The notes under the pieces: model-generated | Told to the model about the DNA's origin: nothing | Databases searched by the model: none | The model's input: only the letters and a program-made list of their open reading frames with translations | NCBI RefSeq assembly: GCF_003950515.1 | Contig: NZ_NGJS01000019.1 | Span: forward strand, 1 to 39,245 | DNA: 39,245 nt | Origin: Vagococcus vulneris | Lineage (GTDB): Bacteria; Bacillota; Bacilli; Lactobacillales; Vagococcaceae | Direction: 5' to 3' | In this document: positions 35,349 to 39,245 of the stretch, in pieces | How positions within the stretch are numbered: the stretch's first letter is position 1 | Layout: every line of letters begins with the position of its first letter | Translations under genes and position numbers: made by a program

Positions 35349-35388
35349 AAGCAATGAAAGCCGATTGGTTTTTGTTGCTTATTTTTTT
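35349..35388 (+). terminator. Terminator of the rightward WxL arm (twin of 25281)
   Basis: AAGCAATGAAAGCC (35349-35362) pairs with GGTTTTTGTTGCTT (35367-35380), using G-U pairs, then seven T residues follow. The arms match those of the leftward-arm terminator at 25288-25319. Confidence 0.85.
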
Positions 35389-35395
35389 ATTTCCT

Positions 35396-35467
35396 GATAA
35401 CTACCTACTATGCACGTGAGTGTTGAAGCCTTTTTAATATTGTATAAAAAATACTTAAAGTAATAAG
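35396..35467 (+). mobile_element. Decayed left end of an IS200-type element
   Basis: The stretch with ACTACCTACTATGCACGTG, then GAAGCCTTT and TTGTATAAAAAA lines up, with many substitutions, with the intact IS200-type left end at 39081-39140 (ACCACCTGCTATGCGGGTG, GAAGAGCTTT, TGGTATAAAAAA). No tnpA remains. It looks like the scar of an old insertion or a degraded end just after the terminator. Confidence 0.5.
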
Positions 35468-35776
35468 AATTGTTTAATTGATTCTAATCAACCTAGCAAG
35501 CTTAAAGAAAATAAATGATGGGACAGAAACCTTGAAATGAAATAAGCATAAAAACTCTCATGTGATTGTTCTTTTTCAGTAGTTAGTTCAAGATAAAAAT
35601 CCTTTTTTTGTTTAATAACAATTATATTTAATTATTTTTGACTTAAATAGTTAATTTAATGCTATAAATAAATAATAAAAAAACTAATATTTAATTAATG
35701 TATATGTTATAATTGTAATAACGATGTTGTAGAGAATTATTATATAAATTTTGTATTATAAATTAAGGAAGGTTAG
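35468..35776. other. AT-rich upstream region of the 1067-aa WxL gene
   Basis: No gene is seen. Near the gene lies an extended -10 (TG, one base, TATAAT at 35708-35713) without a clear -35, giving a leader of about 55 bases. The rest is AT-rich with no recognised element. Confidence 0.5.
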
Positions 35777-38700
35777 GTGTTTTATAAAGTGAAAAAGAAT
35801 AGGGAAGAAAAATTATTAAAGATTAAAATGGGTGGGATTATTTTAGCTTTTATGTTGTTTCTATTAGTATTCTTTTCGTACAGAGCAGATGCTGTAGAAG
35901 AAAAAAAGAATCCAGCTACTACGGATTCTGCAGGTTTTTCAGATGTAACTGAACATGAAGGCGCATCCATTTATGATTCTTTTGGTCAGTATGTATCTGG
36001 TAGGAAAGTTCCGCCTGAGACCCCTGTTAATGTTATTAAATATAGAAAGCAAGAAAATCATCACATCAAAAAAGATATTACATTTAATGGTAATCAAATT
36101 GACGACCCTCACATATCTATAGGTAATGTTATGTATTTTTTTGCATCAACCAAAAAACAGGTAGAAAATGATAAACAAACAGGACCGGTAGGAGCCATTT
36201 TTAAACTAAAAAATGTAGGTGTTGATAGTCAAGGACGTAAGGTAGTCCTCTGTATAAATTCTGGTGCTCCATTAGCGGTTAAGGTAAGTGTAGCGACGGG
36301 TGCGCTTCACATATTTAATTTAACTGAAGACGTTCCAACTGGGGCAGATGAGTCTTATAGAATTTGGTTTGAATATGAAGATGGGAAGAAAATAACTGAA
36401 AAAGACTCCTTATTTTTACTGGTAGGGTCGTTGACAGGGGATAATCGTATAGATGAAAAACCTGACGAAATTAATGAAATGAGTCGTATGATGTTTGCGT
36501 CATTAGAAAATAACGTGTCTTTTAACAAAGACCATTATTATTTAACATATAGTGATATAAAACGAGAATATTTATCGACAATATTCTTTAACGGTTATAC
36601 ACTTGATGTGCAACCTGTTAAAGATGATAGGCCTTTCAACCTTACTATGTCACAAAATGAAACATTAAAAATTGGTATTAGGAATTATTCATCACTTGGT
36701 AACCCCATGGATAATTTCCAAGGGATGTTATCATTATTTGGGCACGGTCAGATAACAATTATGACCATTCCTACACCACCTCCATTTATTACGTCTACAA
36801 AAAATGATAGTGGAGAAATGATAGCTAAGTTGCATGCTGAGCAAGAAATACCGTTGCAAGATGGAGAAAATAAATATCCAGACACAGTTAAATTGACAAT
36901 AAAATTACCGAAAAATATCTTACAGAGTAAGGTTGATGTTACAAAGTTTACAGCTGCTATTGGTGATTATGTAGTCACCAATGCAATCGAATTTGATCAT
37001 GATAAAGGCTCAGGGGTGATTACCGCTACTATTACTGGTAACTATTTAAAGAATTTTGCAGCAATAACTCCTAAACAGAATTTAGTTATCGAGGGAGATT
37101 TACCACTAGACACTTCTCAAGATGATTTGTTAAACTCTAAAACTGACAATAATTATTTAGAAATTAAAGGAACTAAAATAAAGAACAACCAAACTGCTAA
37201 AGAAAATACCAACTCAATGTTTGTCAAAATAAAAGGTCCTACTGCGGATACAAAAACCATTAATGTATTAAGAGGTACTCACACTTCTGAGCTAAATCCA
37301 GAAGATTATGTGACTAATTTGAAGGGATTTAACGAAAAAGATGTTGTGCGAGTATTGGGCTTTAGGGAGGATAAAACTTTTGAAGTAGGTGATAAATCGA
37401 TTGATATTCACTTGATAAGTCAAAATACAGGAGTAGAAAGCTATGTGACCTGTAAAGTCAATGTTGAAGATGCGTTAGTATCACCTCCTGAATATGAGGA
37501 TGAAAAACCGACAATGGGGTACTATGCACCAAAAATCAAGCAGAAGTTTGACTTCTCAGATACTTTAGATGATTTATCAGTTATGATGATTTCACCTGAA
37601 TATGTTGATGTATCTGAGGATGATTTTAATTTGTTTGGACGTACCAAGGATGGAACAACAAACATATCATTAGAAAAAGATCTTGACTATAAGGTTTTAA
37701 TTGATTCAGATAGTATAGCGCATGTTGAATTTACAAGAGATGCAATTAATAAATTTAAACAAGGATACGTATATATAAAACAGCAATCACCATTAAATAA
37801 AAAAAATCCAAGAATTGTCGATTCTATGATTAAAAAAGATTCTAGCAAAAATATGGCTGTTTTTAAATTTAAAGCTCAAGCCTACAATAAAGCAACTTTA
37901 GGGAAGTATAAAAGTGAATCACCTAAAAAATCACATGATATATATACAAATTATATTATAAATTTGTCTGGAAATCCGAAAAAAGATAAAAAAGTGAAAA
38001 AAGATGCTGAAGTAGGAAAACCAGAAGACTATATTGATAATTTAAGTAAACCTGATTTTTTATTCGATAAAATTCTTCTCAGCTTTGAGAAAGGATCTAA
38101 TGCTCCTGACTTTTCAAGTATAGGACTGAAGACTTTTAACATAATTATATCCAGTGTTTCCTTTGGCTTTGAAACTAAAGTTCCTGTCACTGTTGAGGTA
38201 GTAAAGGATATTGTACCTGATGTCGATCCCATTAAAGTAAAGGTTAGTCAGGTTTATGCAAACAACGAATCTCAGTGTATTTATAGTGACTTAAGTAATA
38301 AAACAGAAGTCAAAACTATAGAAGCAGATGCTGAACCAGGAATCAACTTACAGGAAATTTTGGATACTTTATTAGAGAGTGAGAAAGATTTTAAACTAAA
38401 TGGCTATGAAGGATATGAAAGTATCCCTAAAACAGTAGTTGATAGTGCCTATTTTAAACTAGTTGTGAACGATAAAGAGGTATCATCACCGATCATTCCA
38501 AAGGATGTTGTATCTGACGATAAAGTAGAATTAAGAATTTTGTATACGGGTCAAACTAAATTAAAAGATGTTCCAAGTTTTCTTTCTTACGGAGAACAAC
38601 AGATTCCTAAGAATACAAAAGATGTAGTCTTCACATTGAGAGATAGTAATAAAAATAAGTTAACAATTCTTGATACAGAATTGGTTGAAGATAACAAATG

Positions 38701-38980
38701 GGATTTATCAGTGAATATGCCAAACGGATTTAATAATGAAAAAGGAAATCCGTTCAAAGGTAATATTGTTTATGTTGATCAAAATAATAAAAGATATCCA
38801 ATTAGCAAGACAAATCAAGTTATTGAAGAAAAACAGGGGACTGACTTAAAACATAGTATACCTTTGAATCCCGGTGAAGGACGTGGATTGGTTGTTCAAG
38901 CAGAACCAAATGGTGAGATAGGTGATTATAAAGGAGAAATAAATTGGAGCTTAGTATCGGGACCTAAAGCTACTAAGTGA
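35777..38980 (+). CDS. Large WxL-domain surface protein, 1067 aa
   Basis: The protein has a signal peptide after a charged start (MGGIILAFMLFLLVFFSYRADA), a long extracellular region and a C-terminal WxL domain (NKWDLSVNM as first motif, NPFKGN, then INWSLVSGP near the end). The middle has several strand-rich, Ig-like modules with acidic and Lys-rich stretches and a PPPF-containing hinge near residue 335. It starts at GTG 35777 after AAGGAAGG; a GTG at 35789 is possible. It has its own promoter and ends before a copy of the gyrA terminator. No DUF916 gene follows it in the window, so it may pair with one of the two upstream. Confidence 0.85.
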   Translation: MFYKVKKNREEKLLKIKMGGIILAFMLFLLVFFSYRADAVEEKKNPATTDSAGFSDVTEHEGASIYDSFGQYVSGRKVPPETPVNVIKYRKQENHHIKKDITFNGNQIDDPHISIGNVMYFFASTKKQVENDKQTGPVGAIFKLKNVGVDSQGRKVVLCINSGAPLAVKVSVATGALHIFNLTEDVPTGADESYRIWFEYEDGKKITEKDSLFLLVGSLTGDNRIDEKPDEINEMSRMMFASLENNVSFNKDHYYLTYSDIKREYLSTIFFNGYTLDVQPVKDDRPFNLTMSQNETLKIGIRNYSSLGNPMDNFQGMLSLFGHGQITIMTIPTPPPFITSTKNDSGEMIAKLHAEQEIPLQDGENKYPDTVKLTIKLPKNILQSKVDVTKFTAAIGDYVVTNAIEFDHDKGSGVITATITGNYLKNFAAITPKQNLVIEGDLPLDTSQDDLLNSKTDNNYLEIKGTKIKNNQTAKENTNSMFVKIKGPTADTKTINVLRGTHTSELNPEDYVTNLKGFNEKDVVRVLGFREDKTFEVGDKSIDIHLISQNTGVESYVTCKVNVEDALVSPPEYEDEKPTMGYYAPKIKQKFDFSDTLDDLSVMMISPEYVDVSEDDFNLFGRTKDGTTNISLEKDLDYKVLIDSDSIAHVEFTRDAINKFKQGYVYIKQQSPLNKKNPRIVDSMIKKDSSKNMAVFKFKAQAYNKATLGKYKSESPKKSHDIYTNYIINLSGNPKKDKKVKKDAEVGKPEDYIDNLSKPDFLFDKILLSFEKGSNAPDFSSIGLKTFNIIISSVSFGFETKVPVTVEVVKDIVPDVDPIKVKVSQVYANNESQCIYSDLSNKTEVKTIEADAEPGINLQEILDTLLESEKDFKLNGYEGYESIPKTVVDSAYFKLVVNDKEVSSPIIPKDVVSDDKVELRILYTGQTKLKDVPSFLSYGEQQIPKNTKDVVFTLRDSNKNKLTILDTELVEDNKWDLSVNMPNGFNNEKGNPFKGNIVYVDQNNKRYPISKTNQVIEEKQGTDLKHSIPLNPGEGRGLVVQAEPNGEIGDYKGEINWSLVSGPKATK

Positions 38981-39030
38981 GAAATTCATTAAATAAAAAA
39001 ATATTGTTATCAATTAAAATGACAATGTAG

Positions 39031-39067
39031 TTTTTGATGTGGATGAAGAAATTCATCCGCATCTATT
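39031..39067 (+). terminator. Terminator after the last WxL gene (copy of the gyrA terminator)
   Basis: The hairpin GATGTGGATGAA/TTCATCCGCATC with a GAAA loop is followed by a T-rich tail. Its first 28 bases equal 25013-25040 downstream of gyrA. Confidence 0.75.
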
Positions 39068-39072
39068 TTTAT

Positions 39073-39245
39073 ATGTTTTGAAAACCACCTGCTATGCGGG
39101 TGGTTCAGAAGAGCTTTCAGCGTGGTATAAAAAAAGTCTCCTAAAATGATAAGATATATTTGGTTTCCCGACCACGAAATATCAATCATTTAGGAGGTCC
39201 CTTATGAAAAAGGACAATCAAAGTTTATCACACACAACATGGAAA
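39073..39245 (+). mobile_element. IS200/IS605-family element, left end (runs off the window)
   Basis: The left end has the terminal hairpin AACCACC (39083-39089) / GGTGGTT (39099-39105) typical of IS200 ends, which the transposase recognises on single-stranded DNA. A second, long inverted repeat (39138-39150 with 39185-39196) covers AGGAG of the tnpA ribosome-binding site, matching the known translational block of IS200 elements. tnpA follows. The right end is not in the window. Confidence 0.85.
39204..39245 (+). CDS. tnpA: IS200-type transposase TnpA, N-terminal fragment (runs off the window)
   Basis: The ATG at 39204 follows TAGGAGG and reads MKKDNQSLSHTTWK, the usual start of IS200 TnpA, a Y1 (HUH) transposase of about 150 residues that moves single-stranded DNA. 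Only 14 residues are inside the window, so the catalytic HUH and Tyr residues cannot be checked. The ribosome-binding site is buried in the leader hairpin, so expression should be very low. Confidence 0.8.
   Translation, partial: MKKDNQSLSHTTWK

Noticed and set aside
35519-35535. GGGACAGAAAC stretch as a known intergenic repeat or riboswitch
   Set aside because: No second half or stable structure could be found around it, and no family could be named.

Overview
This window comes from a low-GC Gram-positive bacterium of the order Lactobacillales. The best fit is Enterococcaceae, either Vagococcus-like or Enterococcus-like. Three things support this: the replication-origin gene order (mnmG, mnmE, jag, yidC, rnpA, rpmH | oriC | dnaA, dnaN, yaaA, recF, gyrB, gyrA), the WxL/DUF916 surface-protein genes, and the AT-rich intergenic regions with strong AGGAGG ribosome-binding sites. 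The species cannot be named from the sequence alone.

Layout. (1) 1-128 is the end of an IS3-family insertion sequence and 129-409 is a flank with repeated small-ORF units. (2) 410-10164 is an integrated island of about 9.7 kb, bounded by a near-perfect direct repeat (46 bp exact, 59 bp with one mismatch). The repeat is the last 14 codons, stop and terminator of mnmG. The island has a tyrosine integrase, a repressor-like XRE protein, a divergent excisionase/AlpA-like gene, a compact leftward replication operon (winged-helix protein, primase-polymerase, SF3 helicase), a probable iteron origin just after the helicase gene, a zinc-ribbon protein, and a distal Abi_2/HEPN abortive-infection gene. 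This is the gene order of a Gram-positive phage-inducible chromosomal island (PICI), but I see no terminase or capsid-remodelling gene. (3) 10120-25056 is the conserved origin region. It carries tRNA-modification genes (mnmG, mnmE), membrane insertion and RNA-binding genes (yidC, jag), RNase P protein, L34, oriC with DnaA boxes on both sides of dnaA, and the dnaN to gyrA replication genes. (4) 25057-38980 is a WxL surface-protein region. It has a leftward arm (LPxTG-like protein, WxL protein, then a membrane protein, a DUF916/DUF3324 protein and a small two-TM protein) and a rightward arm (a 1397-aa WxL protein, a smaller WxL-like protein, a DUF916/DUF3324 protein), followed by a separate 1067-aa WxL protein. 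(5) 39073-39245 is the left end of an IS200/IS605-family element with the start of tnpA.

How it fits together. The island uses mnmG as a safe integration site, because its own end restores the 3' codons and terminator of the gene. The XRE protein and excisionase would control the switch between maintenance and excision/replication, and the Abi gene would protect the host population from phage. In the WxL region, secreted WxL proteins probably bind the cell wall and associate with the membrane-anchored DUF916 proteins. The two arms end in almost the same terminator hairpin, which suggests duplication of an ancestral WxL locus. The whole WxL region lies between two copies of the gyrA terminator sequence.

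The points most worth following up are the PICI-like island with its origin and arm sites, a GC-richer structured non-coding segment upstream of the Abi gene, a repeated hairpin plus micro-ORF unit found both inside and outside the island, and the repeat-bounded WxL region.
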